Below, in pieces: positions 1 through 9,762 of a stretch of 64,000 nucleotides of DNA. The notes beneath the pieces are model-generated. The model saw only the letters and a program-made list of their open reading frames with translations, was not told the origin of the DNA and made no database searches. The DNA is from Deltaproteobacteria bacterium (GTDB lineage Bacteria; Myxococcota; JACPTQ01). Location of the stretch: positions 1-64,000 of the forward strand of contig JACPTQ010000017.1 of assembly GCA_016192705.1 (NCBI GenBank). Direction: 5' to 3'. Every line of letters begins with the position of its first letter. Positions within the stretch are counted from its first letter, which is position 1. A program made the position numbers and the translations under genes.

Positions 1-1
1 G

Positions 2-2671
2 ACGCGCACCGATATTGACGACGGACATAAGGTTGACGACGCGCCGGCATTCGAACCGGGCGCGCTCGTTGGGCGGTACATCATCATCGGGCGACTCGGC
101 GCGGGTGGGATGGGCGTTGTTTATGCGGCGTACGATCCGACGCTTGATCGCCGCATTGCATTGAAAGTCGTCCATCCCGCGCGGCGGGCGGCCTCGCGCG
201 GCCGTGATTCCGAGAACGACCCGGCGCAGCTTCGCCTGGTTCGCGAAGCTCAGGCGATGGCGCGGCTCGCGCACCCAAATGTCGTTGCGGTCCACGATGT
301 TGGGACGCTCGGCGACGCGGTTTTTATTGCCATGGAGTTTATCGACGGCGAGACGCTTGGAAGCTGGCTCCGCGCGGCGCCGCGAACAACGAGCGAAGTG
401 CTGGCGGTCTTTTGTGAAGCGGGGCGTGGGCTTGCGGCCGCGCACGCGGCTGGGATCGTTCACCGCGACTTCAAGCCGGAAAATGTTTTGGTGGGCAGAA
501 CGGGTCGCGTGGCAGTCGCCGATTTCGGTCTCGCGCGCGTGCACGACGATTCGGTCGCGAAGCAACCCGCATCGCCCGAGGAAGCGCTCGAAGATACCGC
601 GGCGCCAAAGCCGGCGCGGGCCGATCTGACGCGGCCCGGTGAACGAATGGGGACGCCGACGTACATGGCGCCCGAGCAGTATCTTGGTCGGCCAACCGAC
701 GCGCGCACCGACCAGTTCAGCTTTTGCGTCGCGCTTTACGAGGCGCTCTATGGGCGACGGCCGTTCGCCGGGTCGGATGTCGATGACCTCGCGGTTCGCG
801 TCACGACGGGAAATATCACGCCGCCACCCAGGGACGCGCGGGTGTCGCCGCGGATCGCGCAGGCGATCGTGCGAGCCTTGAAGCCGAATCCGGCCGAGAG
901 GTTCACGGCGATGAGCGATTTGCTGAGCGCGCTCGAACACCGAACGGTGTGGAAGCGCCCAGCGTTTGTTGTGACCGTCGCAGCGTTTGTCGCGCTTGGA
1001 GTTGGCGCGGTCGTTGTCGATCGCATTCATGCATCGCGCGACGAGGCGTGTGCAGGGACTGAGCGCGTAGAGGATGGCGTCTGGGGTTCGGCGGAGCGGG
1101 CGGCGATCGAGGCGGCGTTTCGGGCGACGGGAGCACCCGGTGCGGACGAGGCGTGGCGCGCGGTTCTGCGCGGCGTCGCGGCGTATGTTTCCGCGCTCGG
1201 TGCGGCGCGAAAGGAGGCGTGCGAAGCGACCCGCGTGCGCGGGGAGCAGTCCGAGGAGTTGCTCGACCTTCGCGTCCAGTGCATCGCGGATTTGCGTGAG
1301 CGGCTGGGGGCGCTGACGGCGCTTTTCGCGAAGGCTGATTCAGCGATGGTTGGTAAAGCCGCCGATGCGGTGAGCGAGTTGCCGAGCGTTCGCGCGTGTG
1401 CGGACGCGGAGGCGCTGAAGACCGGCGTGCGTTTGCCGAAAGATGAGGCGACGCGCACCAAGGTTGCGAAGCTTCGAAAGGAGCTGAACAACGTTGACGC
1501 GCGGTTTTTAGCGGGCAAGCTCAGCACCGCGAAGACGATGGCGGTGCGCGCTCTTGGAAAGGCTGACAAGCTTGGGTACGAGCCGGTTCGGGCCGAGGCG
1601 TTCGCGCTTCTCGCAACCGTCATGACGCGCGAAGGGTCGTTCAAACCGGCGGAAGAGTTTTTGATGAGGGCGATCGTCGCCGCGGAATCGAGTCGCCACG
1701 ATCGCGTTGCCGCGAAGGCATGGGCTACACTTGTGCACGTTGTTGGCTTCGAGCAGGGACGGATCGACGAGGGGCTTCGGCTCGCGCGATTCGCTGAAGC
1801 GGCCGCTCTGCGGCTTGGTCGGCCCGACGATGAGCTTGAAGCGCGCCTCGCGAATTCGCTTAACTCCATTCACCAGGCACGCGGTGACTTTGAAAAGGCA
1901 CGGGCGTTTGCCGAAAAGGCGGCTGCCGCAGCGGAGCGGGCGTTTGGGTCCGATTACCGGCGTGCAATGCCGTATCGGATCAATCTGGCCATGGTTCTCG
2001 CGCAGTCTGGACAAGGAGCCGACGCGCAAGAACGGCTTCGGCAGGCGCTCGCGGTTGCGGAAAAGGAGCTTGGCCCCAATCACCCGGACATCGGTGACTA
2101 CCACTTGTCGAATCTCGCGTGGTTTCTTTTGCGCGACGGGAAGTGTGCCGAGGCGCTGCCTGTCGCTGAACGTGCGTATCGGATCTCACGGCGTGCTTTC
2201 GGGGATCTGCCGGGGACGCGGCATGTGGCGCAAGTGTATGGTGAGGTCTTGCGGTGCGTGGGGCGACCGCGCGAGGCACTTTCGTACGTTGAAAAGGCGA
2301 AGAGTTTTTTTGAGAAGCTGGAGGGGGGAAAAGGTGTTGTTTTCGCGCGGGTGTTGTTCAGCCTCGCGGCGATTCACGTCGATCTCGGGGAGCTCGAGAA
2401 GGCGCATGCGGCGAGTGAGCGCGCGTTGGGGCTTGTGGCGGAAACACCCGGTGACCCGATTCTTGAGGCCGATGCGAAGATGCTTCACGCGATTGTTCTC
2501 GACCGGATGAAGCAAGACTTGAGTCGCGTGGCAAACCTCGTCGCGGAGGCGCGGGGCGTTTATGCGCGGCTCGGAAAGCGCGGCGAGTCGCAGTTGAAGG
2601 CGCTCGACTCGATTTTTGGCGCGAAGGGGACCGCGAAGATGGGGAGTGTGGACGCCGGCGTTCGGCGTTAA
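2..2671 (+). CDS. Pkn-type Ser/Thr protein kinase with C-terminal TPRs (5' end outside window)
   Basis: The reading frame is open back to the window edge. The first in-frame ATG (110) lies inside the glycine loop (GAGGMG), so the true start is upstream and the gene is partial. Hanks-type kinase motifs follow in order: GAGGMGVVY at about residue 34, catalytic HRDFKPEN near 153, ADFGLAR near 174, and a TYMAPEQ segment. A single transmembrane stretch (about 320-337) separates the kinase from a long alpha-helical C-terminal half with TPR-like repeats. This is the usual layout of membrane-anchored bacterial Pkn kinases, with the kinase in the cytoplasm and a repeat-rich sensing or scaffolding part. 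The substrate is unknown. The 3' end overlaps the convergent hisS stop codon. Confidence 0.93.
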   Translation, partial: TRTDIDDGHKVDDAPAFEPGALVGRYIIIGRLGAGGMGVVYAAYDPTLDRRIALKVVHPARRAASRGRDSENDPAQLRLVREAQAMARLAHPNVVAVHDVGTLGDAVFIAMEFIDGETLGSWLRAAPRTTSEVLAVFCEAGRGLAAAHAAGIVHRDFKPENVLVGRTGRVAVADFGLARVHDDSVAKQPASPEEALEDTAAPKPARADLTRPGERMGTPTYMAPEQYLGRPTDARTDQFSFCVALYEALYGRRPFAGSDVDDLAVRVTTGNITPPPRDARVSPRIAQAIVRALKPNPAERFTAMSDLLSALEHRTVWKRPAFVVTVAAFVALGVGAVVVDRIHASRDEACAGTERVEDGVWGSAERAAIEAAFRATGAPGADEAWRAVLRGVAAYVSALGAARKEACEATRVRGEQSEELLDLRVQCIADLRERLGALTALFAKADSAMVGKAADAVSELPSVRACADAEALKTGVRLPKDEATRTKVAKLRKELNNVDARFLAGKLSTAKTMAVRALGKADKLGYEPVRAEAFALLATVMTREGSFKPAEEFLMRAIVAAESSRHDRVAAKAWATLVHVVGFEQGRIDEGLRLARFAEAAALRLGRPDDELEARLANSLNSIHQARGDFEKARAFAEKAAAAAERAFGSDYRRAMPYRINLAMVLAQSGQGADAQERLRQALAVAEKELGPNHPDIGDYHLSNLAWFLLRDGKCAEALPVAERAYRISRRAFGDLPGTRHVAQVYGEVLRCVGRPREALSYVEKAKSFFEKLEGGKGVVFARVLFSLAAIHVDLGELEKAHAASERALGLVAETPGDPILEADAKMLHAIVLDRMKQDLSRVANLVAEARGVYARLGKRGESQLKALDSIFGAKGTAKMGSVDAGVRR

Positions 2672-3942
2672 AGATGCGCGGTGTCGGTAAGTCGCGCGCG
2701 AAGTGCATCGAGCCCTGAGCTGACGTCGACTTCAGTTTGCTCGCCGGACGCCATGTTCTTGAGCTGGACAACGTTTCGGCCAACCTCCGTGTCGCCGACG
2801 ATCGCGACGAATATTGCGCCGAGTGCGCCAGCGCGCCGCAACTGTGCTTTGAGTGATTTCGTTCCGTAGTCACACTCCGCGGCGATGCTGGTGCGACGGA
2901 GAGTTGCAAGGGCGCGGTGTGCGAAGCGAGCCGCAGCGTCACCCATCGTCGCGAAGAAGATGAGCGGGGTTTGTTTATCAGCATCGTCGTCGGCGATGAG
3001 CGACACGAGGCGCTCGATCCCGAACGCGAAACCGACGCCGGGAACCGCGGGGCCACCGAGCGCGGCGACGAGGCCGTCGTAGCGACCGCCGCCGCAGACG
3101 GTGTTTTGCGCGCCGACGTCGCCCAGCGTGGCGACAAATTCAAACGTCGTGTGCGTGTAGTAATCGAGGCCGCGGACAATGCGCGGCTCGAGAACAAACG
3201 AGACGCCCGAATCCGCGAGGCCCGCTTGCACGCCCGCGAAGTGGATACGGCACGCGTCACAGAGCACTTCGATTGTCGTTGGGGCGCTTGCCGTGGCTTC
3301 GATGCAGCCGGGGTTTTTGCAGTCGAGCGTGCGAAGCGGGTTTGTCGCGCTGCGGCGCTGGCAATCGCCGCACAAGCGGTCAGCGACGCCATCGAGGAAG
3401 CGCGTGAGGGTGGCGCGGTAGAGCGGGCGGCACGTGGCGCAGCCGAGCGAATTCAAGCGGAGCTCGACGCCCGGCGTTTTGACGGCGGCGAGAATCTCCG
3501 CGACGAGTGCGAGTTGTTCGGCGTCGATCCACGGGTCGTCGCTGCCGAACGCCTCGGCGCCGATCTGAAAGAATTCGCGGTAGCGTCCTTTTTGAGGGCG
3601 TTCGTGGCGATACATCGGGCCGACGTAAAACCACTTCGAGACGGGCTCGACGGTGTGACGGTTGCTTTCGATGTAGGCGCGCACGATCCCCGCGGTTCCC
3701 TCGGGGCGAAGCGTGAGCGATTTTCCGTTGCGGTCGGTGAAGGTGTAGGTTTCTTTTTCGACGATGTCGGTCGTCTCGCCGACGCTGCGAACGAAGAGTT
3801 CCGTCGACTCGATGATCGGCGTGCGAACCTCACGGTAGCCGAAAGCGGCGAACGTGCGCCGCGCCGCTGATTCGACACGATGCCATTTCGCCGACGCCTC
3901 GGGGAGGAGGTCATTCATGCCGCGAACCGATTCGATCTTCAT
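2668..3942 (-). CDS. hisS: histidyl-tRNA synthetase
   Basis: Class II aminoacyl-tRNA synthetase that charges tRNA-His. The N-terminus MKIESVRGMNDLLP is typical of HisRS. Motif 2 (YRHERPQKGRYREF), the histidine-binding motif RGLDYYTHTTFEF and motif 3 (GVGFAFGIERL) are present, followed by a C-terminal anticodon-binding domain. The length of 424 aa is normal. The frame stays open upstream through an Ala/Pro-rich stretch, but that stretch is a GCGGNN repeat tract and not conserved HisRS sequence, so the ATG at 3942 was chosen. The 3' end overlaps the convergent kinase gene by a few bases. Confidence 0.96.
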   Translation of the reverse strand: MKIESVRGMNDLLPEASAKWHRVESAARRTFAAFGYREVRTPIIESTELFVRSVGETTDIVEKETYTFTDRNGKSLTLRPEGTAGIVRAYIESNRHTVEPVSKWFYVGPMYRHERPQKGRYREFFQIGAEAFGSDDPWIDAEQLALVAEILAAVKTPGVELRLNSLGCATCRPLYRATLTRFLDGVADRLCGDCQRRSATNPLRTLDCKNPGCIEATASAPTTIEVLCDACRIHFAGVQAGLADSGVSFVLEPRIVRGLDYYTHTTFEFVATLGDVGAQNTVCGGGRYDGLVAALGGPAVPGVGFAFGIERLVSLIADDDADKQTPLIFFATMGDAAARFAHRALATLRRTSIAAECDYGTKSLKAQLRRAGALGAIFVAIVGDTEVGRNVVQLKNMASGEQTEVDVSSGLDALRARLTDTAHL

Positions 3943-3960
3943 GGCGCGGGTTGTAGCAGA

Positions 3961-4017
3961 TGGGGGCGCGGAGGCGGAAGCGGGAGCGGGTGCGGAAGCG
4001 GAAGCGGGTGCGGAGGC
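3961..4017. repeat. GCGGNN-type simple tract
   Basis: A run of GCGGAAGC/GCGGGTGC units lies between divergent hisS and the histidine kinase. The same degenerate tract recurs at many places in the window (about 9830, 15060, 31110, 34690, 38080, 46800 and 51050). Confidence 0.75.
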
Positions 4018-4048
4018 TGGGTGTCCGATGTGATAAAACACGGGCGCG

Positions 4049-6271
4049 ATGACGGTTGAGAGCCCCACCGGTTCGCGCCCGCAGCCCGGACGACCACGGA
4101 CCGCGCTTACGAGTCGCCTCATTGTTTTCGTCGCGGTCTTTTCGTTCGGGCCGCTCCTTGTTTCGAACCTCTGGGGTTACTTGAACACGAGTCGCATCAC
4201 GGCGGAGGCCGTCGAACGCAACGCCGCGAATGTCGCCGCGCTCGAGGCCGCGCAAACGTACGACTTCGTCCGCTCGCGCCACGACTTCGTTGGTTCGCTC
4301 GTCGCGGGGAACGAACATCTTCTCGCCCTCTTGCAGGCCAGCCCCTCGTCCCCGCTCCCGGCACGCTCGGCGTTGATGAAGAAACACTTGCTTGCGAAGG
4401 CGCAGGAAACGCGCGGGGTCGAAGACCTTCAAGTCCTGTCACCCCGAGGCTTTCTGCTCGCCGCGACGTCCAAGGAGCATGCGCCCGGCCTCGACCTCTC
4501 CCGCACGACGTGTTTCGAGAAAGGGCGAAGCGTCGTGTCGATCGCAGGGTTCGAGTACGGTGGCCCAGAGCCGGTCCTCGTGACCGCCGCGCCAATCCGC
4601 GACTCGGGTGGGAACGTCCACGGAACCGTCTGCGCGAAGTTTCGCTTCGAGATCCAACGAGAGCTCATCGCCGCGCGCGAAACGCGCACGACAAACGCGA
4701 TGCTCACCCTCATCGATGACGCGGGCCGAATCGTCGCCGGGTCGTTTCACGACGCGCTCGCCGCGCCGTATGGCCACGTCTTTCGGCCCGGCCGTGCCCC
4801 CACGTTCGCGGGCCGACGAGAGCCGTGGATCGGAACTTACCTTTTGTCATCAGGCGAGCCGGCCATCGTCGCATTCGCCCCGGTTCGCGAGCTGGGGTGG
4901 GGAATCGTCGTCGAGATCCCCCATCGAGACGCGTTTCTCATGCTCGCTCGCCTCAAGAACCAGGCCATCCTGTTCGGCGTGGTGTTCGCCGTCCTCTTGC
5001 TCGCCGCCATCTTCCTCATCTCAAAAACATTGACCCGCCCGCTCCGCCTGCTCGCCGATACCGCGCATCAACTCGCCTCTGGCGCGCTCGGCGCTCGCGT
5101 CGATGCGTTGAGTGGACCCCGCGAAGTCGCAACGCTTGCGAGCGCATTCAACGAGATGAGCCGCGCCCTCAAGGCATCGCACGAACACTTGGAGGCGCGC
5201 ATCGAGGAGCGCACGCAGGAGTTGCGAAAGAGTCAGGAGTTCACCGAGCACCTCTTCAACTCGATCGACCAACGCGTGATCGTTGTCGATCGCGACCATC
5301 GAATCCTGCGCGCGAACGCGACGACGTTGCGCCTGTACGGCCGCGACGTCGTGGGTCAGAAGTGTCATGACCTCTTCGAAGGGAGCGACGCGCGATGTGA
5401 TCACTGCCCCATCGATCGCGTCTTTGAAACATCGGTCCCCGCGTTCGCCGAACGCTCACAGCGCGTGGGCGAGCGTCAAGAGATCGTTCGGCTCGACGGA
5501 TTTCCCGTGCGATCCTCCGACGGCGCTGTTGCGTCGGTCATTGAAATCGCGCGCATCGTCACCGCTGAGAAACGGTTCGAGGCGCAGCTCATGCACCAGG
5601 AAAAGATGGCGGCGTTTGGTCTCTTGGCAGCCGGCATAGCCCACGAGATCGGGAATCCGCTCGCTTCGATCGCGTCGCAGTTGCACGTCACGCGGGACAA
5701 TCCCACACCCGCGAGAACAGAGGAGACGCTCGCTGTCGTGGAGAAGTCCGTCCAGCGAATCGCGGGGCTATTGCGCGACCTCGTCGATTTCGCGCGTCGA
5801 AAGCGGGATGACGTGGTGCTCGTCGACGTCAACCGCGTGGTCGACGACGTGACGCGCCTCATTTCGCACGATCCGCGCGCGCGACAGGTCCGGTTTGAAA
5901 AGCGACTTTGCGTGGGCGGGGCCGCAGTGATGGCGCGTGAGGACGACTTGGTTCAAGTCTTGCTCAACTTGGGAATCAACGCGCTCGATGCTATGCCGGC
6001 CGGAGGAGTGGTGCTCGTCGAAACGGCCGTCGAAGACAGCTGGGTAACGATTCGCGTGTCCGACGCGGGCGCCGGCGTCGCGCCTGACCTCCGCGAGCGA
6101 ATCTTTGAACCGTTTTTCACGACGAAAAAAAGCGGGCGCGGGACAGGGCTTGGACTTTTTGTGAGCCGGGGGATCGTGGAGGGTCTTGGCGGAGCGATTG
6201 GACTCGCGGACGCATCGGGCGCGGGCGCGTCCTTTTTCGTTAAGTTGCCGCGCGGGAGGATGATTGAATGA
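4049..6271 (+). CDS. Membrane sensor histidine kinase (Cache-like sensor, HAMP, PAS)
   Basis: A 740-aa sensor kinase. Transmembrane helices at about 24-45 and 305-330 enclose an extracytoplasmic region of roughly 260 residues with a Cache-like layout. HAMP (about 330-385) and a PAS domain (about 405-500) follow. The PAS domain has a cluster of cysteines (CHDLF, CDHCP), which might bind metal or sense redox. The dimerisation box AAGIAHEIGNPLASI (phospho-His near 531) and a HATPase with GRGTGLGLF complete it. The stop overlaps the start of the next gene (ATGA), so it is translationally coupled to the NtrC-type regulator that is presumably its partner. The ligand is unknown. Confidence 0.93.
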   Translation: MTVESPTGSRPQPGRPRTALTSRLIVFVAVFSFGPLLVSNLWGYLNTSRITAEAVERNAANVAALEAAQTYDFVRSRHDFVGSLVAGNEHLLALLQASPSSPLPARSALMKKHLLAKAQETRGVEDLQVLSPRGFLLAATSKEHAPGLDLSRTTCFEKGRSVVSIAGFEYGGPEPVLVTAAPIRDSGGNVHGTVCAKFRFEIQRELIAARETRTTNAMLTLIDDAGRIVAGSFHDALAAPYGHVFRPGRAPTFAGRREPWIGTYLLSSGEPAIVAFAPVRELGWGIVVEIPHRDAFLMLARLKNQAILFGVVFAVLLLAAIFLISKTLTRPLRLLADTAHQLASGALGARVDALSGPREVATLASAFNEMSRALKASHEHLEARIEERTQELRKSQEFTEHLFNSIDQRVIVVDRDHRILRANATTLRLYGRDVVGQKCHDLFEGSDARCDHCPIDRVFETSVPAFAERSQRVGERQEIVRLDGFPVRSSDGAVASVIEIARIVTAEKRFEAQLMHQEKMAAFGLLAAGIAHEIGNPLASIASQLHVTRDNPTPARTEETLAVVEKSVQRIAGLLRDLVDFARRKRDDVVLVDVNRVVDDVTRLISHDPRARQVRFEKRLCVGGAAVMAREDDLVQVLLNLGINALDAMPAGGVVLVETAVEDSWVTIRVSDAGAGVAPDLRERIFEPFFTTKKSGRGTGLGLFVSRGIVEGLGGAIGLADASGAGASFFVKLPRGRMIE

Positions 6272-7605
6272 TTGCGCGTGTGCTCGTCGCGGAAGACGAA
6301 GAGATTCTGCGCACGAATCTCTGTGACTATCTCTCGCGCGCTGGTTACGCCGCGGATGGCGCGGCGGACGGACAAGAGGCGCTCGAACGCGTTCTCGCGA
6401 CCGATTACGCGGTGCTGCTCGCCGACATTCGGATGCCGCGCCTCGACGGGATTTCTCTCTTGAAGCGCGTCGTCGCCGAACGCCCGGAGACGGCCGTCCT
6501 CATAACGACCGCGTACGCGACCGTCGATTCGGCTGTCGAATCTTTACGGTACGGCGCCTTCGACTACCTCTTGAAGCCGGTGGTTTTCGAAGATCTGCTG
6601 CAGAAGCTGGGTAACCTGGTCTCATTCCGCCAGATGAAAGAGGAGGTCCTAAGACTCAGACGTGAGATTTCTCGGCGTCTCGGCTTCGAGGGGATCGTCG
6701 GCGACAGCGAGGCGGTGAAGCAGGTCTTGGCGCTCGTCGATCGTGTCGCCCCAACACCGTCGACCGTTCTCGTGACGGGCGAGACCGGCACCGGCAAGGA
6801 GCTCGTCGCTCGGGCGATCCACGCGAAGTCGGCGCAAAACGCGCGGGAGTTTCTCGCAGTAAACTTGTCGGCAATCCCGGCCGACTTGGTGGAAGCGCAG
6901 CTCTTTGGTCACGAGCGCGGCGCTTTCACCGGTGCGACGAAAAGCCGCGAGGGAGTCTTGAGGGCGGCCCACGGCGGGACGGTGTTTCTCGACGAGGTCG
7001 GCGAACTGCCGAGCGCTGCGCAGGCCAAGCTGCTCCGCGCAATCGAGGGGCACGAAGTGACACCGGTTGGCGCGGATCGCCCGTCGCGCGTGGAATTCCG
7101 CCTCATCGCCGCAACGAACCATGCGCTCGAAGAGGCCGTCGCGACCGGACGATTTCGGGGCGATCTTTTTTATCGTCTCAACGTTTTTCGGATCGCGGTC
7201 CCACCACTTCGCGAGCGGCGCGAGGACATCCCAGCGCTCGTGAAACACTTCGTTCGACGGCACGCCGAAGCGACGGGGCGCTTTGATCACGCGGTGACCA
7301 ATCCCGCGATGCGAATGCTCGTCTCGTACCCCTGGCCCGGAAACGTTCGCGAACTGTCGAACGTGATTGAGCGCGCAGGAATCCTGGCGGGTGACGCCGC
7401 GATCGACGTCGGGCATCTGCCCGCCGAGTTTCGCTCGTCCAGCGCCGCGCCGATTCACCTCCGCGAGGCTGTTCAAGAGTTTGAGCGGCAGCACATCACG
7501 GCTGTTCTTCGTGCCGCGCGCGGAAACAAGGAAGAGACCGCTCGGCTCTTGGGCGTTGACCCCGCGACACTCTACCGACGCATCGCGAAGTACGAGCTCG
7601 AGTAA
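6268..7605 (+). CDS. NtrC-family sigma-54-dependent response regulator
   Basis: A 445-aa activator. It has a receiver domain (phospho-acceptor Asp in ADIRMPRLDG, about residue 53), an AAA+ domain with Walker A GETGTGKE, the sigma-54 contact loop GAFTGA and Walker B VFLDEVGEL, and a C-terminal Fis-type helix-turn-helix (about 405-445). The start overlaps the stop of the preceding kinase. The family activates promoters of the -24/-12 class by ATP hydrolysis. Its targets are not evident. No matching promoter was recognised immediately around it, though the downstream kinase and permease genes are plausible members of the same regulon. Confidence 0.95.
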   Translation: MIARVLVAEDEEILRTNLCDYLSRAGYAADGAADGQEALERVLATDYAVLLADIRMPRLDGISLLKRVVAERPETAVLITTAYATVDSAVESLRYGAFDYLLKPVVFEDLLQKLGNLVSFRQMKEEVLRLRREISRRLGFEGIVGDSEAVKQVLALVDRVAPTPSTVLVTGETGTGKELVARAIHAKSAQNAREFLAVNLSAIPADLVEAQLFGHERGAFTGATKSREGVLRAAHGGTVFLDEVGELPSAAQAKLLRAIEGHEVTPVGADRPSRVEFRLIAATNHALEEAVATGRFRGDLFYRLNVFRIAVPPLRERREDIPALVKHFVRRHAEATGRFDHAVTNPAMRMLVSYPWPGNVRELSNVIERAGILAGDAAIDVGHLPAEFRSSSAAPIHLREAVQEFERQHITAVLRAARGNKEETARLLGVDPATLYRRIAKYELE

Positions 7606-7656
7606 AACTCGCAGAGCGTGATTTATTCGGCCCGGGCCCCGTGATATTCGTCGTCC

Positions 7657-9762
7657 GTGGATTTGCGCGTCCAAACTGCGCTCATCGCGGCCATCGTGAC
7701 GCTCACGACCGCCGTCGCTGTCCTCCTTCGATCGCGGCGGCTCACCGTGCACACCGCTTTCGTTACGTTTGGGTTCAGCCTTTTTATCTGGCAGCTCTTC
7801 GAATTCCTCACCGTCGTTTTTCCGGCGGCGCCACTCATTCACCAGGTCTCCGTCGCCGCGGTGACACCAATCCCATCGACGGCGCTCGCGTTCTTTCTCG
7901 CGTTCCTCGGCTCCGAGATCCCCTGGGCGCGTCGCATTCTTCGTGTGACTTGGCCGGCGAGCCTAGGCCTCGCGGCGCTCAACCTTCTCGTCCCTTTTGA
8001 AACTCGACCCGGATGGCCGCAACTTCTTACGTTTGTTTACGTCGTTGCGGTTCTTGGTGTGTCGCTGTCGCTGCTTTATCGCCAATTCAAGAAACACGAA
8101 GAGGAACGCGAGGGGCGTCGCCTGTTTTACTTGCTGGTCGGAACCATCGTCGCCATTTGCTTTGGAGCGCTCGATGCCTTGCCGCGCATTGGGATCCCGT
8201 TCCCGGCGCTCGGCAGCATCGCGGTCATCGTCACGGTCTTTCTTTTTTATCAGACGCTCTTGCGAACGCGCCTTCTCGACTTGAACGAATTCTTTGGACG
8301 CGCGCTGGTTCTCGCGGTGCTCGGGGTTTTTATCGTCGCGGTGAACGCCGTGCTGGTGCTTTGGGTTTCGGGTTGGGGTGCGGTTCTCTTCAATTCGTTC
8401 GTGGCGGCGCTCGTGGTGCTCATCCTTGTCGACCCGCTGCGTGGCAAAGTCGAGGAAGTCGTGTTGCGCGCGCTTTTTCGTGAATCGTTCGAGCTGCGCG
8501 CTCGGCTCGAAGCGCTGCGACGCGATCTCGCGAACGTCATCCAGCTTGGCGACATGACGCAGGTCATCTTGCGATCGATCGAGGAGTCGCGTCGCGCGAC
8601 GCACGCGTCGATCTTTTTGCTTGGCGACGATGGGCAGTCGTACGCCCTGATGGCGAACGTCGGGCCGAAACCCGAAGAGCGGCTCGACATTGCGCGAGAG
8701 CGGACGTTTATCGAGCGGCTTCGGCGCGAAGGGAGTGCGCTTGTTGTTGAAATGCTCGAGCGCGATTTGGCCGATGCGACGAGTCGGCGCGAGAAAGAAG
8801 GGCGCGAGAAGGAGGGGCGCGAAGAGATTGAGCGGATTCGCGAGCTGATCCGCGCGCTTGCGGCGCTTAAGGCGGGGGTCGTTTTTCCGTTCCTGTCGGG
8901 CGATGCGCTGCTTGGTTTTCTGTGTCTTCAGGATGAGCGGCTTCGCGAGGCGTATTCGACAGACGAAATCGCGCTCTTTTTGGATGTCGCGTCACAGGCG
9001 ACGATCGTCATCGAGAATTCGAAGCTGTACGACCGCATGAAGGAACGCGATCGGCTCGCGGCGCTGGGCGAAATGTCGGCTGGGCTTGCGCACGAAATTC
9101 GAAATCCGCTCGGTGCGATCAAAGGCGCTGCGCAATATCTCGAGACGGGCGGCGCGAGTGAGGCGAAGGAGTTTTTGGGCGTCATCGTCGAGGAAGTGAA
9201 TCGGCTCGACGAGGTTGTCTCGCAGTTTCTCGATTACGCGCGGCCGCTCAAGAGCGCGTCGACGCTGCTCGACCTGAACGCGATCGTAAGAAAGGCGGCG
9301 CTCGTTTGGGAGGCGCAGGGCGTGCCGCCGGGCATCGAGGTGCACTTCGCGCTCGCGCCGGAGCTTCCGCCGGTTGCGGCCGACCCGCAACAGATGAAGC
9401 AGGTGTTTATTAATTTTGCGCTTAACGCGTTTGAAGCGATGCCGAGCGGCGGTCGACTCGACGTTTCGACGTCGGTGACGCCCGACCCGTTCATGGGCGA
9501 AGACCACGTGCGGGTGTCGTTTAAGGATACGGGGCAGGGGATCGGCGCTGCGGAGATGAAGCGGCTGTTCATTCCATTTTTTACGACGAAGGAGAGAGGG
9601 ACGGGGCTTGGGCTTGCGATTTGTCAGCGAATTGCGGAGGCGAATGGCGGGACGATCGAAGTGCGAAGTCGCAAAGGGAAGGGCGCGACGTTTTCGTTGC
9701 GGCTCATTGCGGCGCGGAAGAACGGGGCGGACGCAGAGGACGAAAGGCGGGCCGTGACGTGA
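7657..9762 (+). CDS. Polytopic membrane histidine kinase with GAF domain
   Basis: A 701-aa kinase starting at GTG. The first 270 or so residues contain about nine hydrophobic helices, resembling multi-spanning sensor regions. A GAF-type domain (about 290-465), a HisKA box with LAHEIRNPLGAIKG (phospho-His near 479) and a HATPase with the G-box GTGLGLAI follow. The architecture resembles NtrB/AtoS-like kinases that phosphorylate sigma-54 activators, so the NtrC-type regulator just upstream is a candidate partner. This is inference from position. The stop codon overlaps the GTG start of the permease gene. Confidence 0.92.
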   Translation: MDLRVQTALIAAIVTLTTAVAVLLRSRRLTVHTAFVTFGFSLFIWQLFEFLTVVFPAAPLIHQVSVAAVTPIPSTALAFFLAFLGSEIPWARRILRVTWPASLGLAALNLLVPFETRPGWPQLLTFVYVVAVLGVSLSLLYRQFKKHEEEREGRRLFYLLVGTIVAICFGALDALPRIGIPFPALGSIAVIVTVFLFYQTLLRTRLLDLNEFFGRALVLAVLGVFIVAVNAVLVLWVSGWGAVLFNSFVAALVVLILVDPLRGKVEEVVLRALFRESFELRARLEALRRDLANVIQLGDMTQVILRSIEESRRATHASIFLLGDDGQSYALMANVGPKPEERLDIARERTFIERLRREGSALVVEMLERDLADATSRREKEGREKEGREEIERIRELIRALAALKAGVVFPFLSGDALLGFLCLQDERLREAYSTDEIALFLDVASQATIVIENSKLYDRMKERDRLAALGEMSAGLAHEIRNPLGAIKGAAQYLETGGASEAKEFLGVIVEEVNRLDEVVSQFLDYARPLKSASTLLDLNAIVRKAALVWEAQGVPPGIEVHFALAPELPPVAADPQQMKQVFINFALNAFEAMPSGGRLDVSTSVTPDPFMGEDHVRVSFKDTGQGIGAAEMKRLFIPFFTTKERGTGLGLAICQRIAEANGGTIEVRSRKGKGATFSLRLIAARKNGADAEDERRAVT

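Noticed and set aside
110-112. ATG as start of the Ser/Thr kinase
   Set aside because: It lies inside the glycine loop, and the frame is open upstream to the window edge.
2917-3870. 317-aa plus-strand frame opposite hisS
   Set aside because: Shadow of a clear hisS gene; composition is that of complementary-strand translation.
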